Shown here piece by piece: positions 1 through 5,833 of a DNA stretch of 7,104 nt. Source of the DNA: DASUFI01 sp036274635. Lineage in GTDB: Bacteria > Planctomycetota > B15-G4. The stretch covers positions 1 through 7,104 of the forward strand of contig DASUFI010000240.1 in assembly GCA_036274635.1 (NCBI GenBank), given 5' to 3'. A program made the position numbers and the translations under genes. Below the pieces are notes generated by a model. That model had not been told where the DNA came from and made no database searches. It saw nothing but the letters and a program-made list of their open reading frames with translations. Position 1 is the stretch's first letter, and every line of letters starts with the position of its first letter.

Positions 1-187
1 TGATGAAGGTGCTCTGCAGGCCGGCGTCGCGCCACAGCGCCAGCCCGGCGCCGTCGCGCGTGTGGAAGGCCTTGACCTCGTCCACGCCGCTGCCGTAGAG
101 CACGGTGCCGTCCGTGAGCACGCCGTCCACGTCGAGCACGAGCAGGCGCAGCCCGGACAGCTCGGCGGGCGGGCGCAGCGGGCTCAC
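1..187 (-). CDS. kdsC: 3-deoxy-D-manno-octulosonate 8-phosphate phosphatase (KdsC), N-terminal part, runs off the window
   Basis: HAD-superfamily phosphatase that removes phosphate from Kdo-8-phosphate to give free Kdo, a cytoplasmic step in making the inner core of lipopolysaccharide. Sixty-two residues are visible from a GTG start at 187. The HAD motif I is DVDGVLTDG at residues 19-27, with D19 the expected nucleophile and D21 the expected acid/base. It is followed by KAFHTRDGAGLALWRDAGL (39-57), which matches the KdsC family pattern of a short segment leading to RDG and then a helix. The GTG overlaps the TGA of kdsD (184-187, GTGA) and has no Shine-Dalgarno sequence of its own, so translation is probably coupled to kdsD. 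The kdsD neighbour makes KdsC far more likely than another small HAD phosphatase. The missing C-terminal part lies beyond position 1, so motifs II-III cannot be checked. Confidence 0.9.
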   Translation of the reverse strand, partial: MSPLRPPAELSGLRLLVLDVDGVLTDGTVLYGSGVDEVKAFHTRDGAGLALWRDAGLQSTFI

Positions 188-1257
188 GGCGCGGAGGACA
201 GCGCGCGGATGGCGAGCAGGTCCTGGATGTCCAGCAGGCCCACGGGCCGGCGGCGCTCGTCCACCACGGGGAGCTGGTCGATCTGCCGCTCGCGCAGCAG
301 GCGCAGGGCCTCGCCCACCAGCGCGTCGGGCTTCACGGACACGGGCGACGCGGTCATCACTTCGTCGATGGGCCGCGAGAGCATCGCGAAGTCGTTGCGC
401 TTGCCCGCGGCCAGCAGGTTCCGGCGCAGGTCGCCGTCCGTGTAGAAGCCGGCGAAGGTGCCGTCGGGCTTGGTGACCAGCACCGCGCCCGGGCGCCCGG
501 GCGTGCTGGTCATGCGCTCGACGGCCTGGGCCAGCGACGCGCCGCTGGGCAGCAGCGGCAGCGCGTCGCCCTTGCGCATGACCTCCTCGACGCGCATGAG
601 CGCGCGGCCCAGGTTGCCGGCGGGGTGGAAGCGTGCGAACTCCTCGGGCGTGAAGTTGCGCTCGGAGAGCACGGCCATGGCCAGCGCGTCGCCGAGCGCG
701 AGCATGACGGTGGTGCTGGTGGTGGGGGCGAGGCCCAGCGGGCAGGCCTCGGTGACGCGGCCGTAGTCCAGGACCACGTCGGCGTGGCGCCCGAGCGGGC
801 TGTGGGCGTCGGCGGTGATGACCAGCAAGGGCACGCCGATGTCCTTGAGCGGGCCGATGAGGCGCAGGAGCTCCTCGGTAGTGCCCGAGTTGGACAGGGC
901 CAGCACCATGTCGCGGCGCGTCACGCGGCCGAGGTCGCCGTGCAGGGCCTCGCCGGGGTGCAGGTAGTCCGAGGGCGTGCCGGTGCTGGCCAGCGTGGCG
1001 CCGATCTTGCGCGCGATGATGCCGGCCTTGCCCATGCCGGTGGTCACGACCCGGCCCTCGCAGGCGGCCAGCACGCGCACGGCCTTCACGAAGTCGGCGT
1101 CCAGCGCCTCGCGCAACAGGCCCAGAGCCTGCGCCTCGGCGCCCAGCAGCGCGCGCGCCCCGTCGAGGATGTCGTGGTCGCTGGCCAGGCGGGAGCCCTC
1201 CGGTCGGGCCGCCAGCGTGGCGCCGGCTCCCCGGGACAGCGCTGACGGTCCTGTCAC
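184..1257 (-). CDS. kdsD: D-arabinose-5-phosphate isomerase (KdsD/KpsF/GutQ family)
   Basis: Interconverts ribulose 5-phosphate and arabinose 5-phosphate, the first committed step towards Kdo for lipopolysaccharide. Numbered from the GTG at 1257 (357 residues), a SIS domain spans about 45-200: GMGKAG (74-79), HPGEALHGDLG (100-110), SNSGTT (122-127), EACPLGLAPTTST (170-182) and HPAGNLGR (211-218). The four residues known to matter in E. coli KdsD (K59, E111, E152, H193) align at a constant offset of 18 to K77, E129, E170 and H211. Two CBS domains follow (about 222-290 and 296-350), each with its usual core (FYTDGDLRR; IDQLPVVD). The start is uncertain. The open frame runs much further upstream into the divergent M50 gene, which is not credible. 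GTG 1257 and GTG 1290 have no clear ribosome binding site, while an in-frame CTG at 1188 has GGAGGG seven bases ahead and would give 334 residues, close to the E. coli 328. kdsC follows with a 4-base overlap. Confidence 0.9.
   Translation of the reverse strand: MTGPSALSRGAGATLAARPEGSRLASDHDILDGARALLGAEAQALGLLREALDADFVKAVRVLAACEGRVVTTGMGKAGIIARKIGATLASTGTPSDYLHPGEALHGDLGRVTRRDMVLALSNSGTTEELLRLIGPLKDIGVPLLVITADAHSPLGRHADVVLDYGRVTEACPLGLAPTTSTTVMLALGDALAMAVLSERNFTPEEFARFHPAGNLGRALMRVEEVMRKGDALPLLPSGASLAQAVERMTSTPGRPGAVLVTKPDGTFAGFYTDGDLRRNLLAAGKRNDFAMLSRPIDEVMTASPVSVKPDALVGEALRLLRERQIDQLPVVDERRRPVGLLDIQDLLAIRALSSAP
1196..1201 (-). promoter_or_regulatory. Shine-Dalgarno-like GGAGGG inside the 5' end of kdsD
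   Basis: On the minus strand GGAGGG is followed by seven bases and then an in-frame CTG (1186-1188). This is the only strong ribosome binding site near the family-typical start of kdsD. It lies downstream of the GTG codons an automatic caller would choose. Either kdsD begins at a rare CTG, or the match is a coincidence in GC-rich coding DNA. Confidence 0.35.
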
Positions 1258-1381
1258 GCGTGCGGCGGACGCGGAACGACGCGACGCCACGCAGCGCTCG
1301 TGGCTAGAGTAGCGATCCGCCCACGGGGCTTCATCGTCCGTCCGGACCGTCCGGCGACGTCGCACCCGGCCACGAGCCCGC
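1258..1381. promoter_or_regulatory. Divergent intergenic region between kdsD and the M50 protease gene, candidate operator repeats
   Basis: This stretch separates two oppositely oriented transcription units and must hold both promoters unless kdsD starts further upstream. Its least GC-rich part is GCTAGAGTAGC at 1303-1313, a short inverted repeat (GCTA-gag-TAGC). It contains TAGAGT on the plus strand and TACTCT on the minus strand, weak matches to a -10 hexamer; I see no convincing -35 for either. Just downstream, CCGTCCGG occurs twice, at 1338-1345 and 1347-1354, around the 8-base palindrome GTCCGGAC (1340-1347). This could be a regulator binding site, but that is inference. Confidence 0.3.
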
Positions 1382-2122
1382 ATGTTCTCCGCCCTGCCCC
1401 TGCCGTCCCTGCTCGGCCTCATCGCCGTGCTGCTGCTCTCGCTCAGCTGGCACGAGGCGGCGCATGCCTGGGTGGCCGACCGGCTGGGCGACCCGACCGC
1501 GCGCTCGCTGGGCCGCGTGACGCTCAACCCCATCAAGCACCTCGACCTGTTCCTGTCCGTCCTGCTGCCGGCCACGCTCATCCTGGCGGGCTTCCCGCCC
1601 TTCGGCGGCGGCAAGCCGGTGCCCATCAATGTGCGCAACTTCCGGCGGCCGTCGCGCGACTTCATGCTGGTGGCCATCGCCGGGCCGCTAAGCAACCTGG
1701 CGCTCTCGGCGGCCTTCGGCCTGGCCTACGTCGCGTGCATCTGGCGCGGCCTGTTCGTCACGCTCATCCCCAGCCCGTACGGCGGGTCCACGCCCGGCGT
1801 GCCCAGCATCCTGCCCATGGACGCCGACGACCCCTGGCTCTTCGCGGTGCAGATGGGCTTCCTCATCAACATCTCGCTGGCGCTGTTCAATCTGCTGCCC
1901 ATCCCGCCGCTGGATGGCAGCCGCATCGTGGGCTGGCTGCTGCCGCGGCCGCTCAAGCCCTACTGGTACCGCATCGACCGGTTCGCCTTCATCATGATCA
2001 TCGGACTGCTCGTGTTGCTCAACAGCTCGGCCGGCGGTCCGATCGTTCACTTCATCGAGCGCGCGTGGTTCCAGGCGGCCGACGTGGTGGATACTCTGGC
2101 GTGGAAGGTCACGCCCGCCTGA
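1382..2122 (+). CDS. Site-2-protease-like M50 family membrane zinc metalloprotease
   Basis: A 246-residue polytopic inner-membrane protein of peptidase family M50, the short YwhC/Rip3-like type without PDZ or CBS domains. The zinc motif HEAAH is at residues 24-28 inside the first hydrophobic segment, with E25 the expected catalytic base. The third zinc ligand motif is N170-x2-P173-x-P175-x-L177-D178-G179 (NLLPIPPLDG). Other family hallmarks are GRVTLNPIKHLD (44-55), FGGGKPVPIN (74-83) and AGPLSN (100-105). Hydrophobic segments lie around 8-28, 56-72, 94-120, 154-172 and 204-220. The substrate is not known; related proteins cut membrane-bound regulators. The ATG at 1382 has only a weak GAG five bases ahead, but it puts HExxH at the usual depth. 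The gene ends 8 bp before scpA, a pairing seen in many bacteria, so the two are probably co-transcribed. Confidence 0.88.
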   Translation: MFSALPLPSLLGLIAVLLLSLSWHEAAHAWVADRLGDPTARSLGRVTLNPIKHLDLFLSVLLPATLILAGFPPFGGGKPVPINVRNFRRPSRDFMLVAIAGPLSNLALSAAFGLAYVACIWRGLFVTLIPSPYGGSTPGVPSILPMDADDPWLFAVQMGFLINISLALFNLLPIPPLDGSRIVGWLLPRPLKPYWYRIDRFAFIMIIGLLVLLNSSAGGPIVHFIERAWFQAADVVDTLAWKVTPA

Positions 2123-2124
2123 GG
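2120..2124 (+). promoter_or_regulatory. Ribosome binding site of scpA
   Basis: TGAGG overlaps the stop codon of the M50 gene and sits six bases before the ATG at 2131. It sets the scpA start: the open frame runs back to 1300 through the M50 gene, but nothing upstream of 2131 resembles ScpA. Confidence 0.65.
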
Positions 2125-2130
2125 CCCACG

Positions 2131-2940
2131 ATGGACGAACTCACCGGCACCGAGCCCATCTTCGAGCTGGAGAACTTCCGCGGCCCGCTCGACCTGCTGC
2201 TGCACCTGGTGCGCGAGCAGGAGGTGGACATCACGGAGGTGGACCTCTCGCGGCTGTGCGACCAGTATCTCGCGGCGCTGAACTTGCTGGCCGAGCTGGA
2301 CATCAACGTGGCCGGCGAGTTCCTGGTCCTGGCCAGCACGCTGGTGCTCATCAAGAGCCGCGCCATCCTGCCGCGCGAGGAGATCGACCTCGCGGAGGAG
2401 ATCGACCCGGGCGACGAGCTCATCCTGCAGCTGCTCGAGTACCGCCGCTACAAGACGCTCTCGCTCGCGCTGCAGCGGCGGGCCGAGGAGCGCGCGCTCC
2501 GGCACCCGCGCGGCGCCTCCGAGGTGCCGCCGGCCGAGGAGCCCGAGCTGGCCGAGGTCTCGGTGTGGGACCTCGTCGGCAGCTACGCCCGCCTGGTGGA
2601 GGAGCTGGGCCTGCGGCGCGGCTTCGACACGCTCAAGCAGGAGAAGCCGCTCAAGGCCTACCTCAAGGACGTGCTCGACAACCTGCTGGCGCGCGAGAGC
2701 TGGGCCTTCCGCGACCTGCTGCTCTCGTCGGGCGGCCCCGAGGCCATCTTCGGCGTCTTCCTCTCCGTGCTCGAGCTGGTGAAGTCGCGGCAGGTCACCG
2801 TGGAGCAGTCCGAGAACGGCGGCGAGATCCACATCCGCCTGCGCGCCGACCGCGACGAGTCCGTGCTCTCGGGGCTGTTCACGGACACGGCGGCGCCCAA
2901 GACGGCGGAGGTGGAGGGCGGTCCACAGGACGTCGGCTAG
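2131..2940 (+). CDS. scpA: Segregation and condensation protein A (ScpA), kleisin subunit
   Basis: Kleisin of the bacterial SMC-ScpA-ScpB condensin, which organises and separates newly replicated chromosomes. The 269-residue product shows the family layout. The N-terminal SMC-neck-binding region has FRGPLDLLLHLVREQEVDI (residues 16-34), then a helical block with EFLVLASTLVLIKSRAILP that is typical of ScpA. A charged, acidic and less conserved middle follows (about 85-145). The C-terminal winged helix that contacts the SMC head ends in FLSVLELVKSRQVTVEQ and a short EIHI strand. The last 20 or so residues are a low-complexity tail. The start at ATG 2131 follows a good TGAGG, 8 bp after the M50 gene. 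ScpB, which usually follows ScpA, is not in this window; norZ takes that position. Confidence 0.93.
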   Translation: MDELTGTEPIFELENFRGPLDLLLHLVREQEVDITEVDLSRLCDQYLAALNLLAELDINVAGEFLVLASTLVLIKSRAILPREEIDLAEEIDPGDELILQLLEYRRYKTLSLALQRRAEERALRHPRGASEVPPAEEPELAEVSVWDLVGSYARLVEELGLRRGFDTLKQEKPLKAYLKDVLDNLLARESWAFRDLLLSSGGPEAIFGVFLSVLELVKSRQVTVEQSENGGEIHIRLRADRDESVLSGLFTDTAAPKTAEVEGGPQDVG

Positions 2941-2962
2941 CGGGTGGCGCGACGCGCAGGGT

Positions 2963-2981
2963 GGCCGGCCCGCTGCCGGCC
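2963..2981 (+). repeat. Hairpin between scpA and norZ
   Basis: GGCCGGC (2963-2969) and GCCGGCC (2975-2981) form a perfect 7-bp all-G/C stem with a 5-base loop. It lies 22 bp after the scpA stop and directly abuts the norZ ribosome binding site (2982-2986). No T-run follows, so it is not a standard intrinsic terminator. It could attenuate read-through, stabilise an mRNA end or affect access to the norZ start. Hairpins of this kind also arise by chance in DNA this rich in G and C. Confidence 0.45.
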
Positions 2982-2986
2982 GGAGG
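2982..2986 (+). promoter_or_regulatory. Ribosome binding site of norZ
   Basis: GGAGG lies five bases before the ATG at 2992. It decides the start in favour of 2992 over the GTG at 2944, which is in the same frame but has no ribosome binding site and would add 16 Arg-rich residues of unlikely sequence. Confidence 0.7.
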
Positions 2987-2991
2987 GCCGC

Positions 2992-5298
2992 ATGATCACG
3001 CAGGACGACGTATCCGTCCCGCTCTCGAAGCACTGGCGCTCGGCCGCCGTGCTCGTGGCGCTGGCGGGCTTCGCGGTGCTCTCCTTCGTCACGGTGCGCA
3101 CGTACCGCGACGCGCCACCCATCGCCGCGTCCTTCGTGGATGCCGGCGGCACCACGCTGTTCACGCGCGAGGACGTGCTGCGTGGCCAGGAGGTCTTCCT
3201 GCAGCACGCGCTCATGGAGCACGGCTCGCTGTGGGGCCATGGCGCCTACATCGGGCCGGACTACAGCGCGGCGTACCTGCACCGCACGACGGAGATCGCA
3301 CGCGACGAGCTGGCGCGGGAGCAGCACGGCCGGCCGTATGGCGCGCTCGACGCGGCGCAGGCGGCCGGGGTCGCGGACGCGGTGCGCACGGACCTGCAGA
3401 CCAACCGCTACGCGCCGGGCAGCGACACGCTCGTGCTCTCGGCGCCGCAGGCCGCGTCGTTCGCGGCGCAGAAGCAGGAGTGGCGCGTCTACTTCGGCGG
3501 CGACGTGGCGCCGCCCGGCCTGCCGGCGCACACGATCGACCAGCCGGCCGACACCGACGCGCTCACGGCCTACTTCGCCTGGGCGGCATGGGCGGCGACG
3601 GCCCACCGCCCCGGCGAGGAGTTCTCCTACACCAACAACTGGCCCTACGATCCCGCGGCCGGCAACGAGCCCACGGCGGCCGCGTACTTCTGGAGCGCGA
3701 TGTCGCTCATCACGCTGCTGGGCGGGCTGGGCGCGGTGCTGTTCGTGTTCGGGCGCTTCGCCTTCCTCGGCTGGCAGGCGGCGACGCCCGGCGGGCACGC
3801 GCACGACAACCGGCTGCTGGCGTGGCAGCCGACGCCCAGCCAGCGCGCCAGCGGCCTGTTCCTGGCCGTGGTCGCCGTGCTGTTCCTGGCGCAGGGGCTG
3901 TGCGGCGGAGCGCTGGCGCACTACCGCGTCGAGCCGGGCGCCTTCTACGGCTTCGACCTCGCGCGCTGGCTGCCCTACAACCTGCTGCGCACCTGGCACC
4001 TCCAGCTCGCGATCTTCTGGATCGCGACGGCCTGGGTGGCGGGCGGCCTGTTCCTGGCGCCGCTCATGGGCGGCGGCGAGCCGCGCGGCCAGCGCGGGGG
4101 CGCGCTGCTGCTGCTGGGCGCGCTGGCGGTCGTCGTGTTCGGCAGCCTCGTTGGCGAGTACCTGGGCATCAACGACCGGCTCGGCGGCCTGTGGTTCTGG
4201 TTCGGCCACCAGGGCAGCGAGTACCTCGACCTCGGGCGCTTCTGGCAGCTGCTGCTCGCGGTGGGCCTGGTGCTCTGGCTGTTCCTGATGTTCCGCGCGC
4301 TGCGGCCCGCCCTGCGCCAGCCGGGCCAGGGCGACCTCGTGCCGCTGTTCCTGTGCGTGGCCGTGACCATTCCGGTCTTCTACCTGCCCGCGCTGTTTTA
4401 CGGGCCGCACGACAACTTCGCGGTCATCGACAACTGGCGCTTCTGGATCATCCACCTGTGGGTCGAGGGCTTCTTCGAGCTGTTCGCCACGGTGCTCGTG
4501 GCCGTGATGTTCTTCCAGATGGGGCTCGTGACCAGCAAGACGGCTACGCGCGTCGTGTACCTGGACGCGATCCTGTACCTGGGCGCGGGGGTGATCGGCA
4601 CCGGGCACCACTGGTACTTCACCGGCCAGGGCACGCTGAACATGGCGCTGGCCTCGTGCTTCTCGGCCATGGAGGTCGTGCCGCTCACGCTGCTCACCCT
4701 GGACGCGTGGGACTTCGTGAAGCTCAAGGACCGGCAGTGCGACGAGTGCGGGTCCAGCTTCGCGGCGCGGCAGAAGTGGGCGATCTACTTCCTCATGGCC
4801 GTGGGCTTCTGGAACTTCGTCGGGGCCGGCGTGTTCGGCTTCCTGATCAACCTGCCCATCGTGTCCTACTTCGAGATCGGCACGACGCTGACCACCAACC
4901 ACGGGCACGCGGCGCTCTTCGGCGTGTTCGGCATGCTGGCGCTGGGCGTGCTGGTCTTCTGCCTGCGCGCGCTGGCCGACGATCGGGCCTGGAAGCGCAA
5001 CGAGCGCCTGATCCGAACCGGCTTCTGGGGCCTCAACGTCGGCCTGGCGTTCATGCTGGCGCTGGACCTCTTCCCGGCCGGCGTGCTGCAGCTGTGGGAC
5101 TCGTTCACGCACGGCTACTGGCACGCGCGCGAGCTGACCTACACCATGACCGGACTGTTCCACACGCTCGAGTGGGTGCGGATGGCCGCGGACACGGTGT
5201 TCCTGGTCGTGGGCGTGGTGCCGCTGGTGCTGGCGACGCTACGGCTGGTCCTGGCGCGGCGGTCCGCAGGGCCGGCGGCGGTGGGCCCGGCGACGTGA
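2992..5298 (+). CDS. norZ: Quinol-dependent nitric oxide reductase, single-subunit (qNor/NorZ)
   Basis: Integral inner-membrane enzyme of the haem-copper oxidase superfamily that reduces two NO to N2O with quinol electrons, for NO detoxification or respiration. The 768 residues fit the fused qNor type. Transmembrane helix 1 is at about 17-35. A periplasmic cytochrome-c-like domain without a CxxCH haem site runs from about 36 to 222, ending in the typical YTNNWPYDP (213-221). The NorB-like multi-helix core follows. Aligned on Pseudomonas cNorB spacing, the FeB ligands are H488, E492, H539 and H540. The second-shell glutamates E496 and E561 are kept. Haem ligands are H336 (TWHLQ) and H637/H639 (NHGHAALFG). 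The absence of haem c and of a norC neighbour argues for quinol as donor. A C583-x-x-C586 pair sits in a charged loop at about 575-595. No NO-responsive operator is recognisable in the 51-bp gap after scpA, so the gene may be read from the scpA transcript. Confidence 0.95.
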   Translation: MITQDDVSVPLSKHWRSAAVLVALAGFAVLSFVTVRTYRDAPPIAASFVDAGGTTLFTREDVLRGQEVFLQHALMEHGSLWGHGAYIGPDYSAAYLHRTTEIARDELAREQHGRPYGALDAAQAAGVADAVRTDLQTNRYAPGSDTLVLSAPQAASFAAQKQEWRVYFGGDVAPPGLPAHTIDQPADTDALTAYFAWAAWAATAHRPGEEFSYTNNWPYDPAAGNEPTAAAYFWSAMSLITLLGGLGAVLFVFGRFAFLGWQAATPGGHAHDNRLLAWQPTPSQRASGLFLAVVAVLFLAQGLCGGALAHYRVEPGAFYGFDLARWLPYNLLRTWHLQLAIFWIATAWVAGGLFLAPLMGGGEPRGQRGGALLLLGALAVVVFGSLVGEYLGINDRLGGLWFWFGHQGSEYLDLGRFWQLLLAVGLVLWLFLMFRALRPALRQPGQGDLVPLFLCVAVTIPVFYLPALFYGPHDNFAVIDNWRFWIIHLWVEGFFELFATVLVAVMFFQMGLVTSKTATRVVYLDAILYLGAGVIGTGHHWYFTGQGTLNMALASCFSAMEVVPLTLLTLDAWDFVKLKDRQCDECGSSFAARQKWAIYFLMAVGFWNFVGAGVFGFLINLPIVSYFEIGTTLTTNHGHAALFGVFGMLALGVLVFCLRALADDRAWKRNERLIRTGFWGLNVGLAFMLALDLFPAGVLQLWDSFTHGYWHARELTYTMTGLFHTLEWVRMAADTVFLVVGVVPLVLATLRLVLARRSAGPAAVGPAT

Positions 5299-5316
5299 CG
5301 GGGGCCGCGCGGCGGC

Positions 5317-5332
5317 GGTCGAGGCCTCGACC
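5317..5332. repeat. Perfect 16-bp palindrome after norZ
   Basis: GGTCGAGGCCTCGACC reads the same on both strands and begins 18 bp after the norZ stop. As RNA it can form a 6-bp stem with a GGCC loop; as DNA it could bind a dimeric regulator. No T-tract follows (CTCCACG), so it is not a classical intrinsic terminator, although high-GC bacteria often use U-poor hairpins at gene ends. The role is unproven. Confidence 0.5.
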
Positions 5333-5393
5333 CTCCACGCGACGGACAGTACGCTCATCCCCCTTCGCGCCGCACGAGGCGGCGTGCCACGGC

Positions 5394-5422
5394 TTGCGCC
5401 GCGCGCGTTCGTCCGCTATCCC
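5394..5422 (+). promoter_or_regulatory. Weak candidate promoter for the thioredoxin gene
   Basis: TTGCGC (5394-5399) and TATCCC (5417-5422) are separated by exactly 17 bases. Each matches the sigma-70 consensus at only three of six positions. Location and spacing are right for a thioredoxin-fmt promoter, about 50 bp before the ATG, but the match is weak and rests on position as much as sequence. Confidence 0.22.
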
Positions 5423-5460
5423 GGCGCTCCTTGCGCTCCGCAACTCCCGCCCCGATCACC

Positions 5461-5466
5461 GAGAGG
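5461..5466 (+). promoter_or_regulatory. Ribosome binding site of the thioredoxin gene
   Basis: GAGAGG lies six bases before the ATG at 5473. It selects this ATG over an in-frame upstream start at 5431, which would add 14 residues foreign to thioredoxins. Confidence 0.65.
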
Positions 5467-5472
5467 CTCACC

Positions 5473-5811
5473 ATGGCCGATGTCCCCGCCTTCACCGATG
5501 CGTCCTTCGACCAGGACGTGCTCAAGTCCAACCTGCCCGTGGTGGTGGACTTCTGGGCCGACTGGTGCGCGCCCTGCCGCGCCATCGCGCCCACCATCGA
5601 GGCGCTGAGCAAGGAGCTGGGGGGCAAGATCCTGATCGGGAAGATGGACATCATGGCCAACCCGCAGACGCCCATGAAGTACGGCGTCACGGCCATCCCC
5701 ACCATCCTGCTCTTCAAGGGCGGCAAGGACGTCGGCCGGCTCATCGGCGGCGGCAAGACGGCCGGGGACTTCAAGAAGGAATTCAGCAAGGCCTTCGGCG
5801 TCGCCGTCTGA
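5473..5811 (+). CDS. Thioredoxin
   Basis: Cytoplasmic dithiol-disulphide oxidoreductase of 112 residues, the normal thioredoxin size, made of a single thioredoxin fold. The active site is W31-C32-A33-P34-C35, the CAPC variant of the usual CGPC. The buried Asp of the family is D26 (VVDFWA) and the cis-proline is P76 (TAIPT). The C-terminal FKGGK (81-85) and the following Gly-rich strand also fit. There is no signal peptide, so it should act in the cytosol with thioredoxin reductase on targets such as ribonucleotide reductase or peroxiredoxins; the target here is not shown by the sequence. A trxA label is plausible, but the genome may hold several thioredoxins, so no symbol is given. It stands 22 bp before fmt and is likely co-transcribed with it. 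Confidence 0.93.
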   Translation: MADVPAFTDASFDQDVLKSNLPVVVDFWADWCAPCRAIAPTIEALSKELGGKILIGKMDIMANPQTPMKYGVTAIPTILLFKGGKDVGRLIGGGKTAGDFKKEFSKAFGVAV

Positions 5812-5833
5812 GGCAGCGCGCGCGGCCAGCCCC

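Larger units (their letters stand above)
5299..5472. other. Non-coding gap between norZ and the thioredoxin gene
   Basis: This is the longest gap on the plus-strand side, and I see no credible gene in it. It holds the palindrome at 5317-5332, a weaker inverted repeat GCACG/CGTGC (5372-5376 and 5383-5387), a TTGCG-ctc-CGCAA repeat (5431-5443) and a weak promoter-like pair at 5394-5422. It probably ends the norZ unit and begins a thioredoxin-fmt-rsmB unit. Confidence 0.5.

Noticed and set aside
1258..1695. N-terminal extension of kdsD up to an ATG at 1695
   Set aside because: It would overlap the 5' end of the divergent M50 gene, including the HExxH region, and the extra residues do not resemble KdsD proteins, which start just before the SIS domain.
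1300..2130. N-terminal extension of scpA from a GTG at 1300
   Set aside because: It overlaps the whole M50 gene in another frame and is Arg/Pro/Ala-rich. ATG 2131 has a good ribosome binding site and matches the ScpA N-terminus.
2941..2991. FNR/NnrR or NsrR type NO-responsive operator ahead of norZ
   Set aside because: I looked for TTGAT-N4-ATCAA-like and AT-rich NsrR-like palindromes; the gap is almost entirely G/C with none of these.
2992..3660. Haem-c binding site (CxxCH) in the periplasmic domain of the NO reductase
   Set aside because: There is no cysteine pair in this part of the protein, so the enzyme is the quinol type and not a NorC fusion with haem c.
2047..5163. Very long minus-strand open frame (about 1,038 codons) opposite scpA and norZ
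   Set aside because: Its product is a low-complexity run of Arg, Glu, His, Gln and Val with no family resemblance. It is the mirror of strongly GC3-biased genes on the plus strand, where scpA and norZ are certain.
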